In this document: in pieces, positions 19,211 to 27,514 of the stretch
Position numbering within the stretch: position 1 is the stretch's first letter
Layout of the letters: every line of letters starts with the position of its first letter
Origin: Fibrobacteria bacterium
GTDB lineage: Bacteria; Fibrobacterota; Fibrobacteria; UBA11236
NCBI GenBank assembly: GCA_025360005.1
Contig: JANYDA010000021.1
Location: 1 to 64,000 of the forward strand
Direction of reading: 5' to 3'
Length of the DNA: 64,000 bases
Program-made: the position numbers and the translations under genes
The notes under the pieces: model-generated
Databases searched by the model: none
Seen by the model: the letters and a program-made list of their open reading frames with translations, nothing else
Told to the model about the DNA's origin: nothing

Positions 19211-19695
19211 CTGGATACTCGGGACCTGCATAGGGAAATCAACCTCACTTCCCCATTTCCAAGCCTTCACCCGATCCCATTCCCAAAAATCGGCGCCCCA
19301 TTCACGCCAAGGGGCACCTCCAACCATGCCCGGATCACCCTCGGCAATGGCGGTCGCCTGCGCGCCGTGGAAATCACCGATCCAGTCATCTCCCGAAAAC
19401 AGAAAATCCGGGGCCGCGCCAAGCACGACTGGATGAAGGCGGAGTTGGACCGTGAGCTCCAAGCGGAGGCGAAGCAATCCCCGGTAAAGGTGCGGCACCA
19501 TGCGGTGAAGAAGGCCATAAAGACCCTGGCGCTTACGGCCGATGGACGCTTGGCTCCCAGTCTGCTCTTCACCGTCGCCAATCAGAGGAAGATGGCAAGG
19601 AGGAAACCTTGGAAATCTCCATGAAGGAAGATGTGGATCAGTTGCATAACCTGGATCCACAGGATGTCGAGACTCTCCTCCCGTCAAAAAAATGA
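19211..19695 (+). pseudogene. Remnant of an unidentified gene, 5'-truncated and frameshifted
   Basis: An open stretch begins without a convincing start and reads ITLGNGGRLRAVEITDPVIS, KHDWMKAELDRELQAEAKQ and ALTADGRLAPSLLFTVANQ. Near 19585 the sensible reading moves to another frame (EEDGKEETLEISMKEDVDQ, then a stop at 19693-19695). Composition on this strand is protein-like, whereas the opposite strand gives a typical R/S/A-rich shadow. Family unknown. It marks the left side of the degraded island. Confidence 0.4.
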
Positions 19696-19781
19696 TCGGG
19701 CCTACCCGCTCAATCGAGTTCATTTTTAATTTTTACGGCGTGGCTCGCATGTTGCGAGCCTCCGTTCCGAGAGGGCGGATA

Positions 19782-20524
19782 ATGTACAGAATGACACGAC
19801 TGCCCATGGCCGCCTTGTTGATCGGTTGCGCCTCGATCGCTTCGGCGCAGTCCGATTGGAAGGCCAAGACCCGGGAGGGCGGGTACACCCTGGGGTCGGT
19901 GGTCCATGCCGGTAATGGCTGGGTCGTCGTCGGCAACCATGGCTTTGTCATGACCTCGCCGGATGGAGAAAGCTGGCTCAATGCTTCAACCGAGTCACCA
20001 GTCACTTCGGCTTCCTATCCTTGGCATGGTCGGGAAAATCTTTGGTCGCGGCCGGTTACGGGGAAGGACTCCACTTCGCCGAGGGAATGGTGATGGCTTC
20101 CGCGGACGGAAAGACTTGGGCCGACACCTCCTTCTCTGCCGCCACGCTTAATGCCGTGACTTGGGGAGGGAACCAATTCGTCGCAGACGGGGACGGGGGC
20201 GGATTGGTCACATCGCCAGACGGTTTGAAATGGACCATCCATGCTCGCCTTCCCCGTGGATATATGTCCGGCATCGCCTGGAACGGAAGCCATTACGTGG
20301 CCGTAGGCTATGGAGGCGCCATCCTAATTTCCTCGGATGGCACGAATTGGTCCGTGAAAGACTCCCCCTCCAAGGCGGTGAACTCATCCGTCCCGCCCCC
20401 GGGGATGCCGGCAATTTCCTTTTTTAGGGGCCCCAGGGTAAAATATGCTTCACCTTATTTTATCTTTTTTGCATTAAGTAAAATATCAGATTCCATATTT
20501 ACGGGGAGCAGCTTTGGACGTTAG
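19782..20524 (+). pseudogene. Secreted Asp-box (BNR-like) repeat protein, frameshifted and truncated
   Basis: GAGGGCGG precedes the ATG at 19782. The N-terminus (MTRLPMAALLIGCASIASAQ) is a signal peptide, with LIGC also allowing lipidation. Four Asp-box motifs follow: SPDGESW, SADGKTW, SPDGLKW and SSDGTNW, each preceded by strands of the VAVGYGG kind, so the product would be a beta-propeller. The frame changes between about 19990 and 20020: the first frame runs to 20093, and the repeats resume in a second frame that ends at 20524. The last blade is followed by unrelated sequence, so the 3' end is also lost. A sequencing indel could explain the frameshift but not the truncated 3' end. Confidence 0.65.
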
Positions 20525-20615
20525 TGCCTTCCGTGCCGGGAACATCCGCAAAGTAAGCCACTACAGTTACTTCCTCCCGGAATCCATCAACCACGTTTTT
20601 ACATGCATTCGTTAA
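20514..20615 (+). pseudogene. Fic-like N-terminal fragment
   Basis: A TTG preceded by GGGGAGCAGC starts a 33-codon frame reading DVSAFRAGNIRKVSHYSYFL and PESINHVF. This resembles the first 30 residues of Fic-domain proteins (an AG-[basic]-Y-x-F-x-P-x-x-IN pattern). It stops at 20613-20615, long before any Fic motif. Such genes often sit inside type I restriction loci, which fits the HsdS fragment 70 bases downstream. Confidence 0.42.
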
Positions 20616-20684
20616 CATCCCGACCGAAGCGGAAGGAACACGTACTAAAGTTGAACCCAAGGATATACTAGTCACTAATTCCCC

Positions 20685-20864
20685 TACGCCATCCTCGCCA
20701 AAGCATTCCGCGGCGAACTCGTGCCCCAGGATCCCAACGATGAGCCCGCCGAGAAATTGCTGGAACGCATTCGCCAGGAGCGGGCCCGATTGGAAGGCGA
20801 AGCCATACTCGCAAAGCGGCCTCCCGGAAGCCTACGCGCTCCAAGTTGAAGGTGCTCGCATAAT
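20685..20864 (+). pseudogene. hsdS: C-terminal fragment of type I restriction specificity subunit HsdS
   Basis: About 59 in-frame codons read AILAKAFRGELVPQDPNDEP and AEKLLERIRQERARLEGEA, then a basic tail and TAA at 20862. This is the highly recognisable C-terminal helix region of type I restriction-modification specificity subunits. A stop lies three codons upstream, so both target-recognition domains are missing, and no hsdM or hsdR is present. It is a relic of a lost restriction system in the island. Confidence 0.8.
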
Positions 20865-20985
20865 CCCCGCCTTTTCTGTCTTTTCTGAATCCCCCCCCAC
20901 CCCAAGTCTGTGACCCGGTGCACACGCGGGGTTGGCAATTGGCGCGGTCTGCATATATTTCCGATCCCATGCAGCAAGGTTGGCA

Positions 20986-22180
20986 ATGAACTTCAATCCC
21001 CTCGATCCCTTCGCCAAGAAGAAGGCGCCCGACAAATCTTGGGATGAAGTCTTCCGGAAACCGACTGGAGGTGGAGGTGGAGGCGGCGGCAAGCGCAAGT
21101 CCGAAACAGCCGCGGCGGACGCGCAAGAGAAGGAAGCTGAAGCGGAATTCCTCACGGACGATAAGGTCAAAGATCCGCCTCCCCGTTTTCGAATGGGACG
21201 GGAAGGGGAGCGATGGAAAATCCGCGCAGCCCCTTCACAGCCCGCTTAAGGCAACCGTCGAGGTTACAGGCGATGCCAAGAGCCGGTCCGACGCGAAAGA
21301 ATCCAAGATCGAGCTCAAGGAAATCAAGATTACCGTCGCCGGAATGGACGCCAACAAACAGATCGTGATCAACGTGCCCAATTCCGACATGGAGGCGAGC
21401 GCATCGGTCTTCCTCAAGAAAGCCGACGGGAACGGCGTCTTGATCGAAGTGCCCGTGAAGCTGGAGTTCTCCTTCGAAGATCCTGCCAACGATAACCTCG
21501 AGAAGACCGCAGCGTTCGAATACTCTCCTGGCAGCAAGTTGGGCAAGCGGAATGATGCGGCCGCGGTATTCTGGAAAGCCGCCGATTTCTCACCATCTAA
21601 GCTCGAAACGCCCCCGAACCAGATGCAACCTACGGCGACGGAGCTCGCCGACTACGCTTCTGCCAACCCGATGAAGCAAGCCGTGGCGAAACTCGCCATC
21701 GAGGCGAAGGCCCAGCTGTGGTTCGACGCGATTATCGCGGATTACGGAAACCGGGTCTCGAACTGGTTCACGGCCGCGGCCGTCCCTGGAGGGAGCTCCC
21801 TGCTTGCCGTTCAGTACTATCATCCGAAGCTCTCGAACGTGGGCACGGATGGTCAAACGAATTTCTGGCCTGCAGGAATTTCCATCAACATGGCCAATCA
21901 TGGAACGGGGATGAACATCCCGGGCCATCCCGACATCAAAACCTGGCGTGAAGTCCAAGGGTTCAATAGAGGCGGCATCTCGGTCATCTTCAAGAATTAC
22001 GGGAATGCCGGGCGGCTTCAGATTATTTGCCGTCATGAAATCGGTCACGGCACCAAGAGCGCGTTCAAGCGCGCGGAATTCGGAGCCGGTGACCATTCGA
22101 ACTCCGGTTTAATGACCCCGTATGGTTCCGGAGCGCTTTTCAGCGTCGCCGATTCCGGGAAACTTCGCGGTAAGTCTTGA
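20986..22180 (+). pseudogene. Effector-like modular protein with HExxH metallopeptidase end, one frameshift
   Basis: The ATG at 20986 has AAGG upstream. The leader reads LDPFAKKKAPDKSWDEVF, then a glycine run, a charged linker and DKVKDPP. These landmarks recur in the gene at 25664. Near 21185, at a CCCC run, the frame must shift to continue (FEWDGKGSDGKSAQPL). An Ig-like module follows (KIELKEIKITVAGMDANKQI). The C-terminal third carries RHEIGHG, then GDHSNSG and GLMTPYG, a zinc-metallopeptidase layout with HExxH, a downstream His and a Met. The gene ends in TGATG, sharing one base with the lipoprotein gene. I infer a secreted toxin or effector that attacks an extracytoplasmic target. The frameshift may be a real mutation or an assembly error. 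Confidence 0.68.
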
Positions 22181-22896
22181 TGCCGATGCTTGGCCGATAC
22201 TTTACTGCGGCTTTTTTTCTTTCGATTGCCCTATTGGCCTGTTCCCATACGGTCCCCCGAAAGGACGATTCATCAATGAAAATGCGCATCGAATTGGATC
22301 CTGGCATGCGATTACTGCCCTCGCCGGATAAAACCCCTCGCGTGGCCATGGGTACCGATTTCCGCTTCTTCGCCGGAATCGGAAATGGCGGCAGCCAGGA
22401 CTTGATGATTGAGGATCCCAAAGGCACCCAACACATCCTCATCCATGTTTTATCCCCCGGAGATACGACCGAGAATTTCTTCCTCCTTAATCCTTCCAAA
22501 GTCGATCCGGTTGGCGAAGTGACGGCCCCTCCGCACGAGGAGATTCCCGTGAAGCCGGGAACGTATGCGACATTCCGTTTCTCCCTGTTCAAGACCATGA
22601 TGGATAGATGCCTGGCCGAAGGCCTCTTCACGGTCTCGTTTTCCTATGGCGACAGCCGTAGTAAACCGGCTACCCTCATTTCGGTATTCGCACCGGCTTC
22701 GGTTGAGCCGCTCCTCTCGATTCTGGACGGGACGGAAAATGATATGTGGGTCCGGCAGGAATCCCTGAAGTTGCTGCGTCGCGTCAAACCCGACTTCGCT
22801 TACGATTTCGCAAAGCCCGACTCGCACGGATTCAGGGCGTGGTGGAATGCCGAAAAGGGAAAACCCGAAGTTATGGAGCGCTTCCGGACCGAATAG
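22180..22896 (+). CDS. Lipoprotein, candidate immunity partner of the HExxH effector
   Basis: A 238-residue predicted lipoprotein of no known family. The signal peptide ends in a lipobox ALLAC with Cys21 as the acylation site. The mature part begins with a charged stretch and contains beta-rich segments (FRFFAGIGNGGSQDLMI, PGTYATFRFSLF) and a C-terminal helical region ending WNAEKGKPEVMERFR. Its ATG at 22180 shares one base with the TGA of the upstream effector-like gene, so the two are translationally coupled. Lipoproteins encoded this way next to secreted peptidases or lysins often neutralise them in the periplasm; that role is inference here. Confidence 0.72.
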   Translation: MPMLGRYFTAAFFLSIALLACSHTVPRKDDSSMKMRIELDPGMRLLPSPDKTPRVAMGTDFRFFAGIGNGGSQDLMIEDPKGTQHILIHVLSPGDTTENFFLLNPSKVDPVGEVTAPPHEEIPVKPGTYATFRFSLFKTMMDRCLAEGLFTVSFSYGDSRSKPATLISVFAPASVEPLLSILDGTENDMWVRQESLKLLRRVKPDFAYDFAKPDSHGFRAWWNAEKGKPEVMERFRTE

Positions 22897-22927
22897 ATGC
22901 AACGGACCGGCCCGAATCTCCACCAAA

Positions 22928-23048
22928 ACAGAAGCCCCCAGTCTCTTGCGAAACCGGGGCTTTCTGGTGGACCCAAGTAGACTCTTTGGAACTTTCTTCG
23001 CCCGCAGCCTCTGCGGAATTTCTTTGATCTTGAATGATTTTAAAGAGT
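22928..23048. repeat. Island repeat copy 1: hairpin plus tRNA-3'-end-like core
   Basis: Starts with an imperfect inverted repeat (GAAGCCCCCAGTCTC against GAAACCGGGGCTTTC). Next comes the core CTGGTGGACCCAAGTAGACTC with TTTGGAACTTTC. It then continues for some 60 bases to a CTTGAATGATTTTAAAG end also seen in copy 3. Read on the minus strand, the core ends in TTGGGTCCACCAG, like the 3' end of a tRNA followed by a terminator. It separates the metallopeptidase/lipoprotein pair from vapBC. Confidence 0.7.
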
Positions 23049-23111
23049 TGGGTTGCCTGTCCACTCGGTAGTTCTTGGGCAAAGGCGGCTTTCCCAAAGC
23101 AATCTTGGAAA

Positions 23112-23489
23112 CTAAAGTGAGAAAGATTCCGATGCGTTCAGAATGGATTTAATTTTCTTGTCCAACGTCCAAACCTGAACGCCCGCGCGTTTAGCGGCCG
23201 CCACGATCCAAGAGTCAACAAGTCCAATACCACGTTCAGGCCATCGATGCAGGCCCGCCGTCTCCCCGGCGTGGAGAAGCAGGCCATCTTCATCGACCTT
23301 GGGAAGACTTTGCCACATTTCAAGGATCAGTCTCCGCTCACGCGGAGATTTCGCTCCTTGCAGCAACTCCGCGAAGACGCATTCAATGGTTACCGCCTGG
23401 CGATTTTCCAGGAGCACACGGACTGCCGAATAGAATGGCTCCCTGACCCTGAAAAACTCTATCCAGACCGAAGTATCGACCAATATCAC
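23112..23489 (-). CDS. vapC: VapC-type PIN-domain toxin
   Basis: A 125-residue PIN-domain ribonuclease, the toxin of a type II toxin-antitoxin pair. The N-terminal MILVDTSVWIEFF carries the first catalytic Asp. A conserved Glu lies in CVFAELLQGA, and the acidic VDSWIVAAAKRAGVQVWTLD segment supplies the remaining carboxylates. Length is normal for VapC. The start overlaps the antitoxin stop by four bases, giving the usual vapB-vapC order on the minus strand. The gene looks intact, unlike several neighbours. Confidence 0.9.
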   Translation of the reverse strand: MILVDTSVWIEFFRVREPFYSAVRVLLENRQAVTIECVFAELLQGAKSPRERRLILEMWQSLPKVDEDGLLLHAGETAGLHRWPERGIGLVDSWIVAAAKRAGVQVWTLDKKIKSILNASESFSL

Positions 23490-23701
23490 CTAGTGCGATT
23501 CACCTTACGCAATGCGTTGGAGCGGGAAATGGGTCGAAACGAAAAGGGCTTTGCCTTGACCTTCTCCGCAAGAAGCAGGGATTTCCGCGTTTCCGTCCAT
23601 TCGCTTAAAGCGAGTATAAGGGAATCGGTCAAAGTTTTTCCTTGCGCCAGACTTCTGATTTCCGCGACCAGGGGATCAGGGATAAGGGCTGTTACTTTCA
23701 T
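23486..23701 (-). CDS. vapB: VapB-type antitoxin
   Basis: A 71-residue antitoxin of a VapBC pair. The N-terminal half (MKVTALIPDPLVAEIRSLAQ) fits a ribbon-helix-helix DNA-binding domain. The basic C-terminal tail (KVKAKPFSFRPISRS) would wrap the toxin. It overlaps vapC by four bases. A perfect palindrome lies 10 bases upstream of its start, consistent with autorepression. Confidence 0.82.
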   Translation of the reverse strand: MKVTALIPDPLVAEIRSLAQGKTLTDSLILALSEWTETRKSLLLAEKVKAKPFSFRPISRSNALRKVNRTR

Positions 23702-23710
23702 GACCTAAAT

Positions 23711-23729
23711 ATACGATAGGGTATCGTAT
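23711..23729. promoter_or_regulatory. vapBC operator palindrome
   Basis: ATACGATAGGGTATCGTAT is a perfect palindrome with 8-base arms. It overlaps a minus-strand TATATT element and ends 10 bases upstream of the vapB start codon. This is the expected place for VapB(C) autoregulatory binding. Confidence 0.68.
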
Positions 23730-23820
23730 GCGGCGAGGTCTTTTTGTTTTGGAGTTCGAGTCTCTTTGGGATCCTACGGATTTCATAAAGGAAGAGAGCC
23801 TTGACCTGCGCAAATTCCTT

Positions 23821-23905
23821 TAAAAACAGAGCGCCCTCGGTCTTAAGACCGAGGGCGCTCTGGTGGAGCCAAGTAGACTCTTTTCGAACTTTCCTGAATG
23901 AATCC
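23821..23905. repeat. Island repeat copy 2: perfect hairpin plus tRNA-3'-end-like core
   Basis: Bases 23827-23862 are a perfect 36-base palindrome centred on TTAA (arms CAGAGCGCCCTCGGTCTT). The adjoining core TGGTGGAGCCAAGTAGACTC is followed by TTTTCGAACTTTC. Minus-strand reading gives TTGGCTCCACCAG, a stem-loop and a run of T, that is, a tRNA-like CCA end running into an intrinsic terminator. It separates vapBC from higBA. The rest of the 402-base gap 23702-24103 holds the vapBC operator, a GTTCGAGTCTC T-arm-like stretch near 23750 and the higBA promoter. Confidence 0.75.
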
Positions 23906-24057
23906 AAACCCAAAACCTTCCAAATTCTGGAAAATTTCAGGGAATTGATTTGGCCCTGGCGATGAAGTTTTTTTGTCTCCTCACCTTTATTGGGCAATTA
24001 GGCCCTCGACGGCCGCCGCCTCTTAGGACATCCGGATTTCCTCCTTTTAAAACACAT

Positions 24058-24097
24058 TATATCAGTCATTGACTTATATCGGTCATTGACGTACTTT
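24058..24097 (+). promoter_or_regulatory. higBA promoter with two 16-base direct repeats
   Basis: Two direct repeats of TATATCRGTCATTGAC start at 24058 and 24075 (17-base period). They overlap a sigma-70-like promoter: TTGACT at 24069, a 17-base spacer, and TACTTT at 24092. This is a natural operator for HigA-type repression. The predicted transcript would begin at about the ATG at 24104. Confidence 0.65.
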
Positions 24098-24103
24098 TAG
24101 TAA

Positions 24104-24493
24104 ATGCGGCAAGGTGGTTCAAAAATACCAGGTATGGGGGAGCACCGTTCACCGGCCTTGAAGCTGATCTTTTTGGAGGACGAGGACTTCACCAAATTGG
24201 CCGAACAATACTTGGGCGATGATGGCATGGTGACTTTGCAGAATGAGCTCAGCGAAAATCCCGACGCAGGCGATTTGGTTTCCGGAACGGGAGGGGCTAG
24301 AAAGATCCGGGTTTCGCTCGAAGGCCGCGGCAAAAGAGGAGGGGCCAGAGTCATCTACTACTATCGCGATAGCCGAAATGCCATCTTTTTCCTGACACTA
24401 TATCCGAAAAACAAGAAATCCGATCTGACCCCCAGGGAAAAGGAAGCCATTAAGGAGCAGATCTGGACGATTAAGGAGGACGTTTACCCATGA
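24104..24493 (+). CDS. higB: HigB/RelE-family toxin
   Basis: A 129-residue RelE/ParE-superfamily toxin, predicted to cleave translated mRNA. The conserved core includes KLIFLEDEDFTKLAEQYL, GTGGARKIRVSLEGRGKRGG, then ARVIYYYRDSRNAIFFLTLY and LTPREKEAIK, which matches the HigB-2-like branch. An internal ATG at 24134 could be the real start; the longer form would begin almost exactly at the predicted transcription start and be leaderless. Toxin-first order with a four-base overlap to the antitoxin is typical of hig pairs. Confidence 0.83.
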   Translation: MRQGGSKIPGMGEHRSPALKLIFLEDEDFTKLAEQYLGDDGMVTLQNELSENPDAGDLVSGTGGARKIRVSLEGRGKRGGARVIYYYRDSRNAIFFLTLYPKNKKSDLTPREKEAIKEQIWTIKEDVYP

Positions 24494-24909
24494 GCACTCA
24501 AAAGAAGATCCCGAGCATAGAAGAGCAGGCACGCAAAGGCGCGGTCTCCTTGAAAAATTGGGCCAAGGGGAAAACTCGCTTTAAGGCAACGATGGTCTAT
24601 GCGGACGGAAGCCGCTCCACGACTCAAGTCACTAAGGATGAGTTGGAGATAAAGCTGCAACGTGCGCAAGCTTTCAAAGAAATTCGAGCCGACATGGAAC
24701 TATCCCAATCCCAGTTTGCTCGCCTTCTTCACGCTGGATCGGCAGCTGTGCAGCAATGGGAGCAAGGACGGCGGGCGATTCCGGATCCAGTTTTCGCTTT
24801 GGCTGAAATTGCCCGTGATATTCCTCAGGCAAGACGGCGCTTGGAGACGACGGCTGTTCCGATGATTCCGACTATTGGAGGAGGAACTCAAAAACGCGCA
24901 TTGGCTTGA
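24490..24909 (+). CDS. higA: HigA-type HTH antitoxin
   Basis: A 139-residue antitoxin with an XRE-type helix-turn-helix in the C-terminal half (EIRADMELSQSQFARLLHAG, then AVQQWEQGRRAIPDP). The N-terminal half is a toxin-binding region. The gene overlaps higB by four bases (ATGA). It should bind the direct repeats upstream of the pair and repress transcription. Sequence is intact. Confidence 0.83.
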   Translation: MSTQKKIPSIEEQARKGAVSLKNWAKGKTRFKATMVYADGSRSTTQVTKDELEIKLQRAQAFKEIRADMELSQSQFARLLHAGSAAVQQWEQGRRAIPDPVFALAEIARDIPQARRRLETTAVPMIPTIGGGTQKRALA

Positions 24910-25056
24910 AACACACTCGAGGCTCACACCTAAGGGCTTGGGCAACTTTCTCGAAGAAGTTTAAATTTAGAGGATGAATCGGACGAAAAACCGGCGTCGC
25001 GCCGAAAACATCGAGGGAGATGCCGTGTATTAGTCACCTTAACAAAGGCCTAATAC

Positions 25057-25335
25057 ATGAGTCGTTCATACCGCAAATCCATATCAACCGAGGGCTACGG
25101 AAGCAAGCGCCGCCGACTGTCAAAAATTGCAGCGAACCGCCGGGTTCGAAAGGCCCAAGACATCCCGAATGGGAGGGCATACCGCAAGTGGTATAACCCC
25201 TGGGATATCTGCGACTGGAAATCCTTTGAATGGAATCCCCCCGTTCGAGACGCTATTTCCTATGGATATGGAGGAGTCTATCGCTTTTCACTAGGCGAAT
25301 TGCTCCAGGATTACCGCAAAAGGATGCGGAAATAA
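25057..25335 (+). CDS. Small basic conserved-type protein, unknown function
   Basis: A 92-residue basic, aromatic-rich protein. The N-terminus MSRSYRKSISTEGYGSKRRR and the segment VRKAQDIPNGRAYRKWYNPW resemble a family of uncharacterised small proteins found in phages and islands of many bacteria. AAAGG precedes the ATG. The residues SWDIxD-like (NPWDICDW) near position 48 are part of that pattern. It follows higBA in the same cassette-like block. Nucleic-acid binding is suggested only by charge. Confidence 0.6.
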   Translation: MSRSYRKSISTEGYGSKRRRLSKIAANRRVRKAQDIPNGRAYRKWYNPWDICDWKSFEWNPPVRDAISYGYGGVYRFSLGELLQDYRKRMRK

Positions 25336-25360
25336 AAGCAGCTTCCGAACTTGAAAGGAA

Positions 25361-25480
25361 CAAAAAAGCCCGGTCTCTTACGAGAACCGGGCTTTTCTGG
25401 TGGAGCCAAGTAGACTCTTTTAGAACTTTTCTGGCTAAGGCAGGTCTTGAAACAGCCTTGATTTTAAACGATTTCCATGA
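25361..25480. repeat. Island repeat copy 3: hairpin plus tRNA-3'-end-like core
   Basis: A near-perfect hairpin (AAAAGCCCGGTCTC against GAACCGGGCTTTT, 25364-25397) is followed by CTGGTGGAGCCAAGTAGACTC, TTTTAGAACTTTT and a tail ending CTTGATTTTAAACGATTTC that matches copy 1. It separates the higBA/small-protein block from the second effector gene. The remainder of the 328-base gap 25336-25663 shows nothing else recognisable apart from the ribosome binding site of the next gene. Confidence 0.73.
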
Positions 25481-25663
25481 CTTAGCCGGCGATATGGCTC
25501 CTTCATACGCTTGACCGTTGCATGGAAAAATGACCTCGCCCACTTTTGTCCTGGTCGAGGCCTGTTGGAGTATCCAAAGTCGTCATACATTTCCCACCTG
25601 TTACCCTTCATGTGGGTATCTTGGAACATGAAAATGGCGTACCAGCATCCCGTAGGAATCGTC

Positions 25664-27514
25664 ATGCTTGATCCTTTCAACCCCGGCAAAGGAAAAGACC
25701 CTCCCGCCAAGAAATCCTGGGAGGAAGCGCTGATCCAGAAGCCGAAGGGCGGAGGAAGCGGTCCCAGAATAAAGGCGGAAGATGAAGCGTCCAACCAGCT
25801 TGCGGAAGAATCCGAAGAAGACTTCAAAAAAGGGGACAAGGTAAAGGATCCGCCGTCGCCGCCCAAACCTGAAGTGGTCCTAAGCAATCCTAAGTGGCAA
25901 GCCGGCTCCGCCTTCTTTGATGAAACCATGGGAGCAAGCGTCGAGGGAACGTTGCCCGCCGAGATCTCCCACTTGACGCGGGTGACGTTCACCGTGAATG
26001 CGAAAACCCCCGATGGCAAAACGGAACGGATCGATGTGCAAGACGGGCATCTGGCCAATGGAAAGGCATCGGTTGTTCTCACCTTATGGTCCCCGCCTTT
26101 CAAGGACATGCAGGGCAAGCCGGTACAACAGGCCGACTATACCTTCAAAGCGAAGCACCGCGATGGCAAAGAGGTGGAATCGCCCAAGCTTACCGTGAAG
26201 AGAAAGATCCATTCCAAGCTTTCCCTCAAAGAACTCACCTTCAAGGGCAATAACCCCATCGACAACGATACTTTCGGGAATTTCCCCGCCCCGGAATGGA
26301 AAGTGGCTCGCGCGCAAACCGACCAGGCCCCGGTAGCGTACGCCCGGAACCAAAAGATCATTCTGGACGCCAAGTTCGCGGTTGATGTCCAACCCTCCTT
26401 GGCGGAACCTGTCGAAATCAGCGCCAAAACGAAGTTCGGTTCCTCATCTCTCGAATGGAAAGGAACGGTAAACGTCAATCCGGGTGACACCCAGGTTACC
26501 CTCAATTTAACCAGCGATCGCACCTTACCCAATGAAGTAGGTTGCTTCGAAACCAGCGACATCTCTTGGCATATGAAGCCTAAGGGCCAGCCGGAGGCGG
26601 CGGCCGGAACCAGCCGCAATTTGCTTTACGTGACCTTGGGCGATCCGTCGGGAACACCCAATTATTGGACCTTGCTGGAGATCTCCTGCAAAGGCGCGGC
26701 GGGTGCCAAAGACGAAGATGCGTTCGTGAAAGAATCCTTCAAACCATTCACCAATAGCCTGGGCGATGGGAAGGGGATCCGCCGCAAGCGGGACGGCGTG
26801 GAGTTGACTTACTATAAAATGGGAGGTGGTACGCCCAGCTCCGGGGTATTTGCTTGCTCGGACCTCCTTAGCCGCGGAGACGGAACGGGTCGTTGCGGAG
26901 CCTGGGCGCGTTTCCAAGTGGCGATGCATCAGGCGCACGGGGTCACGTCCAGCGCCGTAATAGGCGTGTGCCAGTCTCGGCCAAATTGTTTATCGTCAAA
27001 AATTGCTCCTTCGCCGCCCCGGGAAGCCTTTCCGTCCCTTTTACGCATAAAGGCGAAACGGAATGCGTGAAGCAGGAAGGAATACCTGGCCAAGGTAAGG
27101 ACAATCCTCAATTTACTTTCGGGGATCACGCGCTGGTGCAACACGCCACCGGCGTCTACGATCCTTCCTACGGGGTCGGCCCCAAGGCCGATCTTAAAGT
27201 CTGGGAAGATGGCGGCATCGGAGGCCTAGGAGCCCTGCCTCCCGGAATCGTTTCCTTTCAGTTCCGCGGGGGACACGCATTTCCTACCCGGGGCTTGCAG
27301 CCCGGGTTTCATCCTTTATACCGCTACACCTGGGGAAACCTTGGCCACCATCGCGACTAAATTCGGAATCGCTTCCGCTTCGGGCCTTTATAGCCACCCC
27401 TATAATGCGAGCTATCGATCGCTACACCCGTCTCCTGCGGCCATTCAAGCAGGTGATCAGTTGTTCATTCCCAAGGCCATCGCCCACAAACTTTCTATCC
27501 TGAAAATCGCATGA
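25664..27514 (+). pseudogene. Effector-like modular protein: transglutaminase-like plus LysM, two frameshifts
   Basis: The ATG at 25664 has TAGGAAT upstream. The leader LDPFNPGKGKDPPAKKSWEE, a Gly/Lys linker and GDKVKDPP match the gene at 20986. An Ig-like module follows (AEISHLTRVTFTVNAKTPDG to YTFKAKHRDGKEVESPKL), then a second beta-rich domain. The transglutaminase/cysteine-protease core has GRCGAWARFQVAMHQAHGV (candidate nucleophile Cys) and FGDHALVQH with VYDPSYG (candidate His and Asp). The frame slips near 26970 and again near 27328. After the second slip a LysM-like end reads PGETLATIATKFG and IQAGDQLFIPKA. The stop overlaps the next gene by four bases (ATGA). The LysM suggests peptidoglycan targeting; toxin function is inference. 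Confidence 0.7.

Noticed and set aside
20986-21260. Programmed frameshift in the first effector-like gene
   Set aside because: The shift lies at a C run without a recognisable slippery heptamer or downstream structure; decay or a sequencing error is simpler.
23740-23775. Second tRNA gene suggested by GTTCGAGTCTC
   Set aside because: Only a T-arm-like stretch; no D-arm, anticodon arm or matching acceptor stem.
22928-25480. Classical integron attC array
   Set aside because: No integron integrase is present, no clear GTTRRRY core was found, and modules lie in both orientations. The elements read better as tRNA-end/terminator repeats.
22928-25480. CRISPR array
   Set aside because: Only three copies, 0.8-1.5 kb apart, with genes between them and no cas genes.
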